Below, piece by piece: positions 25,757 to 33,741 of a stretch of DNA of 39,010 nt; position 1 is the first letter of the stretch; each line of letters begins with the position of its first letter. Both the position numbers and the translations under genes were made by a program. The notes under the pieces were generated by a model. The model saw only the letters and a list, made by a program, of their open reading frames with translations, was not told the DNA's origin and ran no database searches. Origin of the DNA: Lachnospiraceae bacterium (GTDB taxonomy: Bacteria; Bacteroidota; Bacteroidia; Bacteroidales; Muribaculaceae); contig JAMPGZ010000027.1 in the NCBI GenBank assembly GCA_023663655.1, positions 1-39,010 of the forward strand. Direction: 5' to 3'.

Positions 25757-25960
25757 CCGCCACAACGTAGGGTCGCCACCTGTGGCGACCTCATCAACGC
25801 AACCGACCCACCACAACGCAGCCTCGCCACCTGTGGCGACCGAGTCAACACAGCAACCCCGCCACAACGTAGCCTCACCACCTGTGGCGACCTCATCAAC
25901 ACAGCAACCCCGCCACAACGTAACCTCGCCACCTGTGGCGACCGAGTCAACGAAGCAGCA
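25757..25960. repeat. Four tandem 51-bp repeats with a 20-bp perfect palindrome
   Basis: Copies start at 25757, 25808, 25859 and 25910. Each contains CCACAACG near its start and a form of GGTCGCCACCTGTGGCGACC in the middle (perfect in the first copy, one arm varied to CTCGCC or CTCACC in the others). The inner CGCCACCTGTGGCG is kept in copies 1, 2 and 4. Copy 4 runs into the long direct repeat. Since 51 is a multiple of 3, frames stay open here, but the translations look like repeat artefacts. Confidence 0.88.
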
Positions 25961-26290
25961 AATTAAGGATGGTGTTACAAAATTGAGCACAAGCACCGGA
26001 GGTGTGTCGTCATGGTTAACCCCACATGAGCAACGCGAGTGTGGGGCTGTTTAGCCATACCTATATATGAGCTTCGGAGAAGCGATGTAATGATATCTCA
26101 AGCTCAGGCGCATAGAGCTATTTGTGGTAGACATTGAAGATGATTCTTTCAGAATCACAACAACCCGATTCACTCCCTCCGTACGTCTCGCCTGCGGCTC
26201 GGCGTACGGCTACCGACAGATGTTTCCTTACGGAAACACAGGCACTTGCACACTCCATATCGACCCCTCTTGCCGTCCTACAGACGGCAA
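25914..26290 (+). repeat. Long direct repeat, copy A (left border of the LRR cassette)
   Basis: This segment matches 29275-29617 in the same orientation. About 100 bp (25948-26046) is identical by eye to 29311-29410. A diverged middle (26047-26110) follows, then about 175 bp (26114-26288) match with a few substitutions and one 2-bp indel. It holds the hairpins CCCCACA/TGTGGGG, GATTCT-TTC-AGAATC, GTTTCC-TTAC-GGAAAC and GCCGTC-CTACA-GACGGC. Confidence 0.85.
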
Positions 26291-26510
26291 AACACGCCTG
26301 AAAGGCGATGCCTATGGTTAGCCGGGTACAGCGAGCCTTTGGCGAGCTGTGCCCGGTTGGATCAAGATGTTGACGCACTCTGCAAAGAGTGCCCCTACGG
26401 CACAGGGCATCTCTTCTCAGAGATGAAATTTATTCGATAATTACCGGGCACAATTCGCCTACGGCTCATTGTACCCGGCTATGCGTAAGCACTGCCTTTC
26501 AGGCATCACA
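26020..26510. repeat. Dense array of short hairpins with small loops
   Basis: At least ten perfect or near-perfect stems lie in under 500 bp. Examples are GCTTC-GGA-GAAGC (26071-26083), GATTCT-TTC-AGAATC (26142-26156), CGCCT-GAA-AGGCG (26295-26307), GCACTCT-GCAA-AGAGTGC (26375-26392), CATCTCT-TCTC-AGAGATG (26408-26425) and GCCT-TTC-AGGC (26494-26504). Three larger stems share an inner GCC-NNN-GGC hairpin (26179-26209, 26322-26356, 26444-26478). Stem sequences differ while loops on one strand or the other are GNA or GNRA-like. No gene is supported in this stretch. Confidence 0.75.
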
Positions 26511-26526
26511 CCGTTAAAACACAACA

Positions 26527-26556
26527 GGAGCGGTGGGCATTTGCACCCACCGCTCC
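26527..26556 (-). terminator. Terminator of the LRR gene
   Basis: GGAGCGGTGGG (26527-26537) pairs with CCCACCGCTCC (26546-26556) across an 8-nt loop, 25 nt after the stop codon. On the minus strand it is followed by a T-rich stretch. Confidence 0.75.
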
Positions 26557-26580
26557 CGGATTATCGTAACGCCGGATGCA

Positions 26581-28359
26581 CTATCTCACCATCACCTTTA
26601 TGGTTTTGCCGGCGGCACGCACGGCGTAGATGCCCGGAGCGAGGTTGTCGGCACGACCGGCACCGCGATACACCAATTGTCCGCTCATGGAGTAAACCTC
26701 CATCTCGGCGCAACCCTCGGCTACGACAGCACCATCAACCACCTTCACCTCAACACCATCCCCGGCAACATCCTCAACACCTGCCGAGTAGTCAATCTCC
26801 TCGATATTCCAGAAATTCCTCCACGGATACACTTTCTCGTATACAGCGGTACAACCCTTAGGCACATACAGCACCGCAATATTAATCACAATTTCCGGGA
26901 ACTCCGTGCGGCACTCAATCGGCACTGTCCATTGGCAATAAACCGATTTAAGCGATTTACATCCGCCGAACGCAGAGGAACCAATCGAAGTCACAGAATT
27001 TGGAATCGTCACGCTCGTCAATTTGCGACAGTCATAGAACGCCATGTCGCCAATCGATGTCACAGAGTTGCCAATCGTCACGCTCGTCAAGCCGCGACAG
27101 CCCTCGAACGCATATTCGCCAATCTTGGTTACCGAGTTTGGAATAGCCACGCTCGTCAAGCCGCGACAGCCCTCGAACGCATAGTCGTCAATCTTGGTCA
27201 CCGAATTTGGAATCGTCACGCTTGTCAAGCCACTACAATTATAGAACGTATATCTGCCAATCGAGGTTACCGAATTCGGGATCGTCACGCTTGTCAAGCC
27301 GCTACAGTTCTGGAATGACCAAATGTATGTCACCGAGCTGGGTATCACAATTTCTCCCTTTTTGCCTTCAGGACAAATTATCAACATAGTTTTATCTTTG
27401 GAATAAAGAATCCCTGACTCGGAAGAATATTCCTGATTTTCTGCATCAACATTGATTTCTGTCAAGCCGCTACAACCATCGAAAGCAGTGCCGCCAATCG
27501 AGGTAACCGAGTTTGGAATCGTCACGCTTGTCAAGCCGCTACAACCATAGAACGCAGAGAAGCCAATCGAGGTCACCGAATTAGGAATCGTAACGCTCGT
27601 CAATTTGCTACAGCGTTCGAACGCAGAGTAGCCAATCGAGGTAACGGAGTTTCCAATAGTCACGCTCGTCAAGCCGCTACAACCCTCGAACGCATATTCG
27701 CCAATCGAGGTAACCGAATTTGGGATCGTCACACTTGTCAAGCCCCTACAACCATAGAACGCATATTCGCCAATCGAGGTAACCGAGTTTCCAATCGTCA
27801 CACTTGTCAAGCCGCTACAGCCCTCGAACGCATCCTTGCCAATCGATGTCACCGAATTTGGGATTGTCACGCTTGTCAAGCCCCTACAACCATAGAACGC
27901 GGAAAAGCCAATCGAGGTAACCGAATTGGGTATCGTCACGCTCGTCAAGCCGCTACATTTATAGAACACACAGGAGCCCATCGAGGTAACCGAATTTGGG
28001 ATTGTCACGCTCGTCAAGCCGCTACAGACCTCGAACGCATAGGAGCCAATCGAGGTAATTGAGTTCGGTATCGTCACACTTGTCAAGCCGCTACATGCCC
28101 TGAACGCACTGTAGCCAATCGAGGTAACGGTATATGTTGTGGAGTTATAAACTATTTTCTTAGGAATCTCCAAATTCCCCTTAACATAGTTTTTATTGCC
28201 ATTATAATATTCGCTAATATAAGTGACTTCCACCGTGCAATCCTCCTTCGACAAATAATTGTAGCACAATCCATCCACCTTGAAATCGTAGGCATCAGCG
28301 GTGGATGACACAGCCATAATTATGGCAACGAGAAATATTTTTAAGATATTAGTTTTCAT
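26581..28359 (-). CDS. Exported BspA-like leucine-rich-repeat protein with T9SS-type tail
   Basis: A 592-residue surface or secreted protein. A signal peptide (LKIFLVAIIMAVSSTADA) precedes about 16 LRR_5/BspA-type repeats of 23 residues with core GLTSVTIPNSVTSIG and a following x-x-AF-x-x-C. One longer insert (DAENQEYSSESGILYSKDK) interrupts the series. The last about 70 residues (VYSMSGQLVYRG and LAPGIYAVRAAGKTIKVMV) match the type IX secretion sorting tail. The repeats are near-identical in DNA (69-bp units), so copy number may change by recombination. The start overlaps the upstream 87-residue gene by 11 nt, suggesting coupled translation. Adhesion to host or other microbes is the family expectation. 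Confidence 0.9.
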   Translation of the reverse strand: MKTNILKIFLVAIIMAVSSTADAYDFKVDGLCYNYLSKEDCTVEVTYISEYYNGNKNYVKGNLEIPKKIVYNSTTYTVTSIGYSAFRACSGLTSVTIPNSITSIGSYAFEVCSGLTSVTIPNSVTSMGSCVFYKCSGLTSVTIPNSVTSIGFSAFYGCRGLTSVTIPNSVTSIGKDAFEGCSGLTSVTIGNSVTSIGEYAFYGCRGLTSVTIPNSVTSIGEYAFEGCSGLTSVTIGNSVTSIGYSAFERCSKLTSVTIPNSVTSIGFSAFYGCSGLTSVTIPNSVTSIGGTAFDGCSGLTEINVDAENQEYSSESGILYSKDKTMLIICPEGKKGEIVIPSSVTYIWSFQNCSGLTSVTIPNSVTSIGRYTFYNCSGLTSVTIPNSVTKIDDYAFEGCRGLTSVAIPNSVTKIGEYAFEGCRGLTSVTIGNSVTSIGDMAFYDCRKLTSVTIPNSVTSIGSSAFGGCKSLKSVYCQWTVPIECRTEFPEIVINIAVLYVPKGCTAVYEKVYPWRNFWNIEEIDYSAGVEDVAGDGVEVKVVDGAVVAEGCAEMEVYSMSGQLVYRGAGRADNLAPGIYAVRAAGKTIKVMVR

Positions 28360-28612
28360 TTGCGTTTTTATTTGTTTTTCTACTTAGATATGATTTTAAT
28401 GCGTTTTTGATATGTTTATCGGGGTGTTGCATAGGATGAGTTTTCCCGGGTTTTGTGTTGCACTCTTCTTTCAAATACTTATTCCAGCATTTACGATAAT
28501 CACCGGGATATGTGGCAATGAATTTGTCAAGAAAATCCTTTTCCACATAGTTTTCCGGCAACAGGGAGAGTACATGTGCAACCTTCTCGTCGACTTTAAG
28601 AATGACACTCAT
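28349..28612 (-). CDS. Small unknown protein (87 aa), middle gene of the LRR operon
   Basis: I do not recognise this protein. It is soluble with no signal peptide. The first part is helical (VDEKVAHVLSLLPENYVEKDFLDKFI), then an aromatic and lysine-rich part (YPGDYRKCWNKYLKEE) and a basic C-terminus (KNALKSYLSRKTNKN). Its ATG overlaps the stop of the upstream 84-residue gene as ATGA, and its own stop lies 11 nt inside the LRR gene. This tight linkage argues it is real and made with both neighbours. A nucleic-acid-binding or regulatory role would fit the basic tail but is unproven. Confidence 0.65.
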   Translation of the reverse strand: MSVILKVDEKVAHVLSLLPENYVEKDFLDKFIATYPGDYRKCWNKYLKEECNTKPGKTHPMQHPDKHIKNALKSYLSRKTNKNANEN

Positions 28613-28863
28613 GACGCAAATTCAATCGTTACAATTGACTCTACCAACACTCCGACTTCATTCATACAAGAATAGTCTTCCTTCATAGCAATATTTGCCA
28701 ACATCTCTCTGGTTTTTCCGGTTGGTCGAATTACCATCAACAAATCATTGCCCGGTTTGGCTTTCCTTAGGAAAACTCCTTCATAAACTCCTGCGGTTGT
28801 CTCAATTGTACAAAACTTATTTTCCTTGTCTTGCACCGTTTTACAATAGATGTCTTTATTCAT
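28609..28863 (-). CDS. Small unknown protein (84 aa), first gene of the LRR operon
   Basis: I do not recognise this protein. It appears beta-rich: FCTIETTAGVYEGVFLRKAKPG, then LLMVIRPTGKTREMLANIAM, and VGVLVESIVTIEFAS at the end. A small barrel (Sm- or SH3-like) is a loose guess. The frame is open to a TTG at 28911, but the Met at 28863 gives a compact protein. It follows a promoter and a roughly 370-nt leader that contains a predicted structured RNA, and overlaps the next gene by ATGA. Confidence 0.62.
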   Translation of the reverse strand: MNKDIYCKTVQDKENKFCTIETTAGVYEGVFLRKAKPGNDLLMVIRPTGKTREMLANIAMKEDYSCMNEVGVLVESIVTIEFAS

Positions 28864-28972
28864 AATGTTTTCATAGCTTCGGGACCTCCTCGTCGGCTTA
28901 CTATATTGCACAAAAAAAGCGCAAGGTCTGTACTTGTTGCCCGTCCCACGTTCTGAGGCCCTGGAATTGCCC

Positions 28973-29113
28973 GGATTAGTAGAACGAGCAACGATGCAGA
29001 GGCCTCACGCTGAATATGGATATGCCACACGTGACGATGCTCACACATCGCCGCATGGCTGAATATACATATCCGCTAAAGGCATCTACCGTTGCTGCAT
29101 CCTTGACTAATCC
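28973..29113 (-). ncRNA. Predicted rod-like structured RNA in the leader of the LRR operon
   Basis: Nested complementary segments are visible (plus-strand positions): 28973-28979 with 29107-29113 (GGATTAG/CTAATCC), 28987-28993 with 29090-29096 (AGCAACG/CGTTGCT), ATGC at 28994-28997 with GCAT at 29082-29085, 29018-29024 with 29068-29074 (GGATATG/CATATCC), and a terminal hairpin CGATG/CATCG (29035-29050). This makes one long rod with a central bubble. On the minus strand it follows a consensus promoter and is followed by a T7 run around 28911. It could be a separate RNA (6S-like in outline) or a regulatory leader. No known Rfam family is claimed. Confidence 0.55.
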
Positions 29114-29236
29114 AATGAAATTTTCCAGGTTTCAGAACGTCAAGAAAGAGCGTCGAGTAAACGCTTCTTAATCATGTTGTCGCTTTCCCGCCCCACATAA
29201 TCCCACAACCGGGCCTCCGCGTGCGGTCAGCAACCG

Positions 29237-29269
29237 CAAAGATAATAAATTATTTTAAAACACCGCAAC
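29237..29269 (-). promoter_or_regulatory. Promoter of the leader RNA and LRR operon
   Basis: On the minus strand GTTG (29269-29266), a 21-nt spacer and TATCTTTG (29244-29237) match the Bacteroidetes consensus. Transcription would start near 29230, about 370 nt before the first small gene. Confidence 0.65.
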
Positions 29270-29274
29270 AATCC

Positions 29275-29617
29275 ACCCACAACGTACGGTCGCCACCTGT
29301 GGCGACCTCGTCAACGAAGCAGCAAATTAAGGATGGTGTTACAAAATTGAGCACAAGCACCGGAGGTGTGTCGTCATGGTTAACCCCACATGAGCAACGC
29401 GAGTGTGGGGTTAACAACAATATCGCGGATGTGCCGCTCCTACAGAGCTATTTGTGGCAGACATTGAAGATGATTCTTTCAGAATCGCAACAACCCGATT
29501 CACCTCCTCCGTACGTCTCGCCTGCGGCTCGGCGCACGGCTACCCACAGATGTTTCCTTACGGAAACACAGGCACTTGCACACTCCATATCGACCTCTTG
29601 CCGTCCTACAGACGGCA
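29275..29617 (+). repeat. Long direct repeat, copy B (right border of the LRR cassette)
   Basis: This segment matches 25914-26290 in the same orientation and includes one palindrome unit (GGTCGCCACCTGTGGCGACC at 29288-29307) and the same series of hairpins. In place of the diverged middle of copy A it carries a GCTC-CTACA-GAGC hairpin (29436-29448). It is not a gene. Confidence 0.85.
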
Positions 29618-29664
29618 CCACCACAACACAAAACCGGGCACGGTCGACACCATTATAACACAAA

Positions 29665-29693
29665 ACCGGGGCGCTCATGATGAGCGTCCCGGT
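29665..29693 (-). terminator. Terminator of malQ
   Basis: ACCGGGGCGCTCA (29665-29677) pairs with TGAGCGTCCCGGT (29681-29693) with one G-T mismatch and a TGA loop, 24 nt after the malQ stop. The minus strand continues with TTTTGTGTT. Confidence 0.78.
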
Positions 29694-29716
29694 TGTTATT
29701 CACTGAGGGAATTATG

Positions 29717-32395
29717 TCAACGTCCGCAATTGCGGATTTTGTCACGCATATATTTGTTGAACTCTGTCGCCTCAAGCAGTTTTTCAACAGTGAGGTGCAT
29801 ACGGTAGCGCCAGTAATGACGCGGATTAGCCGGAATGTTGATAAGTTCCTCACGCGGATCCTGACGACGCAGCACTCCGTTCATCGAAAGCCAGTCCTGA
29901 AGCGGGAATATGGCAAGCATCGACGGCGACTGCAGATTGAGGGTCAATATCTTGTCGCATATCCAAGGCTCGGCATATTGAGGCGCCTCACCCTGCTCAT
30001 GGAGCATATTGTTGTAATACTTCTGCGTCACATCGCGGTTCTCCTCCCACCATTGGCGTATTCCGCCCATGTCGTGAGTGGATGTGGTGCAAACCGATAG
30101 ATAAGGATAAGCCCAGGTGTTGCCAAATTCCGATTGCGGATCCTTCGGCATACGCTGAATCTCCAGCGACAGCATCTGCAAGCGGTCCATCACTGCCGGA
30201 ACGCAGTCGGGAATCATGCCAAGGTCCTCGGCGCAGGTGAGCATCGAGGTCGAGTCGAGCAGAGGAGGCAGCTTCCACATCGCCTTACCATACCAGAAGT
30301 CATTGTGACGGCGGTAATAGAAATCATTGTAAAGGCGGTTGAAGCACCACTTCTCATAATCGGTCAACGAGCGGTATATGTAGGTGTGCTGTGCCGAAAT
30401 ACGCGGGTGATACTTACCCTTTTCGTAGGGATCCTCGATGAAGAGCACATCATCGATAAGTCCGAGAAGAGCGTTGCACAAGCGGGTGTTCTTCTCATTC
30501 TTGGCTTCAAGAGCAAAGAAATCGGCAACCTTGCGCTGAGTGTCAAACTCAGGACGCAGCTCATAGCAGCCGTTATCCTTCGCGATAAGGAAGCGGCGTT
30601 TCGCCTCGTCGGTATCCTCGCCGAAGAAATCATAGAGGAAATAATCGCGGATATAAGGACGAGTCTGAAGATCGACATTGATCCAGAAGTCGTAACTGTT
30701 GCGAAGCTCATCGGGCGAGAACGGAAGAGCCGGATTGAACACACCGAGCAAGCCATGAACGGCATCCATAGGAATCTGCCATATACGGAAGAATCCGAGC
30801 ACATGGTCTATGCGGTAAGCGTCGAAATACTCCGCCATCTTGCGGAAACGCGATTTCCACCACGCGAAACCGTCCTTGTTCATCTCCTCCCAGTTGTAGG
30901 TGGGGAATCCCCAGTTCTGACCGAGCACCGAGAAATCATCGGGCGGCGCTCCTGCCTGACAATCCATATTGAACAGACGCGGGTTGATCCATGCGTCGGC
31001 AGAATCACGCGAGATGCCGATAGGTATGTCGCCCTTGAACGCCACGCCATGCTCCCCGGCATAGTTGTGAACCTGACGCATCTGACGGTCGAGATGATAC
31101 TGGATATAATACACAAGGTTTATCTCATCAATATGCGAGGAGATGAAGTCGTTGACCTTTGCCGTGTCATACACCGCATATTCACCCCACTTTCCGAATT
31201 CTGGAGTGCCGTTTATGTCACGGAGCACACAGAATGCGGCGTATGGTTTCAGCCAATATTCATTTTCTGAAACGAAGTTCTTGAAGTCGAGAGAGTCGAT
31301 GGTCTTTTTGCCCACCTGAGCGTAAATCTCGCGTATATACTCACGCTTCGCATTGTTCACACGCTCATAATCGACCGTGGGCAACGCGTTCAACTCCCGG
31401 CGCAGATTTTCGTAATACTCCCTGCGATACACATCGGTAAGCTCGCCAAGCTCACTCAATCGCAGATACATGGGATGCAGCGCGAAAGTGGAATTGGCGT
31501 TATAAGGATAAGAATCGGTCCACGTGTGGGTCATCGTGGTATCGTTGATGGGCAGAATCTGCAAGAACTTCTGTCCTGTCTCCACAGCCCAGTCGACCAC
31601 CTTTTTCAAGTCAAAAAAGTCGCCCACACCGAAATCATCCTCAGTGCGCACCGAGAACACCGGAATCGCCACGCCGGCGCAATGCCATGCGGGGCGCGAA
31701 TTGATGAAACGCATTCCGCTTATCGACACAAGCGAATTTTTGTGCTCCGGGACAATGTTCATCACCCTGTTTTCGCCATTCTCCCACGCGAGAAGGCGGC
31801 GAGTCGCTTTATCAAGAATCACAAACTTGAAGCTGAACGGCACATGAATCTCCTTGAAGTCGACGGCAATCCTCCACTCAGGGAAATTACAATCATTCAT
31901 CACCAGAGCCTTGGAGGCATCCCACTCGCCAAACATCTCGTCGTCGCCGCATATCGCAAGAACCTCATCAGATCCTACCATCGGTGCGAGCACGCTCAGC
32001 TCAAGCTGTCCGCCATGAAGTGTCAACGGCTCATCGCGATGATCGCGGCGATTCATGCAGTCGGCAAACACTGCCGAATAATAAGGCTTATCGGCGGGCT
32101 GATCCTGCCAACTGTCATAAAGCTCGTAGCTCTGCACCTCATGTCCCGGCTGAAAGCGGCGGGGAGCGCCCCACTCACGACGCAAGGTGTCATGGTCGTT
32201 GCGAACAAGATAATTGTAATTAAACGCCTGTGTGCCGTCGGGCAGCTCAAGCGTGAGTGTCCAGAATCCGGGACGGTCAAGATTCAACTTCACAGCCTTG
32301 GATTCATCACCTGATCCAAGCGCGGGAATATCCCCTGTGAGGTAAATCGACTCACCCCAAGAAGTTCGATAATCAATATTAAAGTTCAGCTTCAT
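29717..32395 (-). CDS. malQ: 4-alpha-glucanotransferase (GH77) with two N-terminal starch-binding modules
   Basis: An 892-residue disproportionating enzyme that transfers 4-alpha-glucan segments in maltodextrin and glycogen use. Residues 1-100 and about 125-230 look like two CBM20 modules (YLTGDIPALGSGDESKAVKLN; ICGDDEMFGEWDASKALVM), the DPE2-like layout known from plants and Bacteroidetes. The GH77 barrel follows from about 245. Asp530 in YRIDHVLGFFRIWQIP is the expected nucleophile and Glu723 in CAEDLGMIP the acid/base. There is no signal peptide, so it acts in the cytosol. It is monocistronic and ends at its own terminator. Confidence 0.94.
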   Translation of the reverse strand: MKLNFNIDYRTSWGESIYLTGDIPALGSGDESKAVKLNLDRPGFWTLTLELPDGTQAFNYNYLVRNDHDTLRREWGAPRRFQPGHEVQSYELYDSWQDQPADKPYYSAVFADCMNRRDHRDEPLTLHGGQLELSVLAPMVGSDEVLAICGDDEMFGEWDASKALVMNDCNFPEWRIAVDFKEIHVPFSFKFVILDKATRRLLAWENGENRVMNIVPEHKNSLVSISGMRFINSRPAWHCAGVAIPVFSVRTEDDFGVGDFFDLKKVVDWAVETGQKFLQILPINDTTMTHTWTDSYPYNANSTFALHPMYLRLSELGELTDVYRREYYENLRRELNALPTVDYERVNNAKREYIREIYAQVGKKTIDSLDFKNFVSENEYWLKPYAAFCVLRDINGTPEFGKWGEYAVYDTAKVNDFISSHIDEINLVYYIQYHLDRQMRQVHNYAGEHGVAFKGDIPIGISRDSADAWINPRLFNMDCQAGAPPDDFSVLGQNWGFPTYNWEEMNKDGFAWWKSRFRKMAEYFDAYRIDHVLGFFRIWQIPMDAVHGLLGVFNPALPFSPDELRNSYDFWINVDLQTRPYIRDYFLYDFFGEDTDEAKRRFLIAKDNGCYELRPEFDTQRKVADFFALEAKNEKNTRLCNALLGLIDDVLFIEDPYEKGKYHPRISAQHTYIYRSLTDYEKWCFNRLYNDFYYRRHNDFWYGKAMWKLPPLLDSTSMLTCAEDLGMIPDCVPAVMDRLQMLSLEIQRMPKDPQSEFGNTWAYPYLSVCTTSTHDMGGIRQWWEENRDVTQKYYNNMLHEQGEAPQYAEPWICDKILTLNLQSPSMLAIFPLQDWLSMNGVLRRQDPREELINIPANPRHYWRYRMHLTVEKLLEATEFNKYMRDKIRNCGR

Positions 32396-32670
32396 GCTAT
32401 TTGTAATTTATAAAATCGCTATATGGGTAAACATATCACAGTTCCGTAAAGTTAATGAGATTTTCACAAAAATCCCTCATATTAACTTATTTTTTTCACT
32501 TATTCTTTTCAAGCTGTCAATCATTAACCGACCGGAACCCCTGAAAGTGTTGTAAAATTGTGTCAATCTTTTAAGAATATATTTCAAACTCACGTGCCCC
32601 GCTCCCAAGCTGAATCACGATTAAATCGTTTTCATTATTTTTGTGCGTCAACTTAAAATACAATCAAGTC

Positions 32671-33669
32671 ATGAAATCTAAATTTTTAATCGCAGCAGGT
32701 CTATGTCTGGCTCTTGCAGGACAAGCTCAGACCGGACTATCCAAACGAGAGATAATGGATCGGTTCCTTGACGGAACACTGGAGGAAAACTATGCTCCGG
32801 CAGCATTCTTCATGCACTTCGGAAAAGACGCAAAGACCGGAGATGCCGCCGTGAACGCTCATCTGAAATACTTTTTATCCACAGGGATGGATATACTGAA
32901 AGTCCAGTTTGAACAAGGCTACGGACGCATCCGCATTGAGAAGCCCGAGGACTGGGAGCAGATAAAACCACTTCCCGATGATTTCTTCGCTCCAACACTC
33001 GATGTGATCGACAACATCGTGAAGGTCGCCGGACATGACGCGATGGTGCTACCCACCATCTACTCGCCGTTCCAAATGCTGGTGCAGACCGTGGGCGCCG
33101 CCAATGTGGTGAAATACGCTCAGGAGGATCCTCAACGCGTCACAAAAGCATTGGAGATATTCACTGACGCGCTGGTGAAATTTGCAAAAGACGCAAAGGC
33201 GCTCGGCGTCGACGGCTTCTACACCCCATCGCAGGGAGGCGAGCAGAAATTCTATTCCGTGCCCGACTTCTTCAACCGTTTCGTCAAGCCCTACGATCTT
33301 ACCGTGATGAAGGAGTGCAACAACGGCACCCGATGCAACATTCTGCACATATGCGACTACGAGGGTCCATACGACGACATTGCGCGATTTGCCGATTATC
33401 CCGGACAGATTGTGAATACACCTAATGTGGTCGACGGAAAACCGTTCACGCTGAAGGATGGCAAAAGGATGTTCAACCGCATAGTGATGGGCGGACTCGA
33501 ACGCAAAAAGACTATTCATGACGGCACCCCCGAAGAGGTGGCCGACGCAGTGAAAAAAGTGAAGGCTGACTTCAACGGACCACTTGTGGTAGGAGCCGAA
33601 TGCACCATCAAACCTGACACACCGATAGAAAATATCCGCGCCGCCATAAACACGGCTCACGGAAAATGA
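32671..33669 (+). CDS. Exported UroD/MtaA-family protein
   Basis: A 332-residue protein with the TIM-barrel fold of uroporphyrinogen decarboxylases and corrinoid methyltransferases. It opens with a clear Sec signal peptide (MKSKFLIAAGLCLALAGQAQ), unusual for a family that is normally cytosolic. His226-x-Cys228 in LHICDYEGP and Cys311 in VGAECTIKPDTP match the zinc site of MtaA-type methyltransferases; the RxPxWxMRQ motif of true UroD is missing. The frame opens ten codons earlier, but the ATG at 32671 starts the signal. It converges on a GH95-like lipoprotein gene. Substrate unknown. Confidence 0.78.
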   Translation: MKSKFLIAAGLCLALAGQAQTGLSKREIMDRFLDGTLEENYAPAAFFMHFGKDAKTGDAAVNAHLKYFLSTGMDILKVQFEQGYGRIRIEKPEDWEQIKPLPDDFFAPTLDVIDNIVKVAGHDAMVLPTIYSPFQMLVQTVGAANVVKYAQEDPQRVTKALEIFTDALVKFAKDAKALGVDGFYTPSQGGEQKFYSVPDFFNRFVKPYDLTVMKECNNGTRCNILHICDYEGPYDDIARFADYPGQIVNTPNVVDGKPFTLKDGKRMFNRIVMGGLERKKTIHDGTPEEVADAVKKVKADFNGPLVVGAECTIKPDTPIENIRAAINTAHGK

Positions 33670-33678
33670 CAAAAAAAT

Positions 33679-33718
33679 CACCGCCCGAGGCTGATCAATC
33701 AGATTGCCTCGGGCGGTG
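33679..33718. terminator. Bidirectional terminator between converging genes
   Basis: CACCGCCCGAGGC (33679-33691) pairs with GCCTCGGGCGGTG (33706-33718), with an A-run on the left. It serves the UroD-like gene and the GH95-like gene. Confidence 0.88.
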
Positions 33719-33741
33719 TTTCAATATACTACAATCGGATA

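Noticed and set aside
25757-25960. Possible CRISPR array
   Set aside because: The tandem units have no unique spacers: the whole 51 bp is repeated. No cas gene is nearby.
25703-26054. Overlapping open frames on both strands across the 51-bp repeats
   Set aside because: The period is a multiple of 3, which keeps frames open by itself. The products are simple repeats with no start context or domain.
28860-29048. Open frame of 62 codons on the minus strand over the leader
   Set aside because: It runs through the paired arms of the predicted RNA and into the start region of the 84-residue gene. The translation shows no domain or signal, so structured RNA explains the sequence better.
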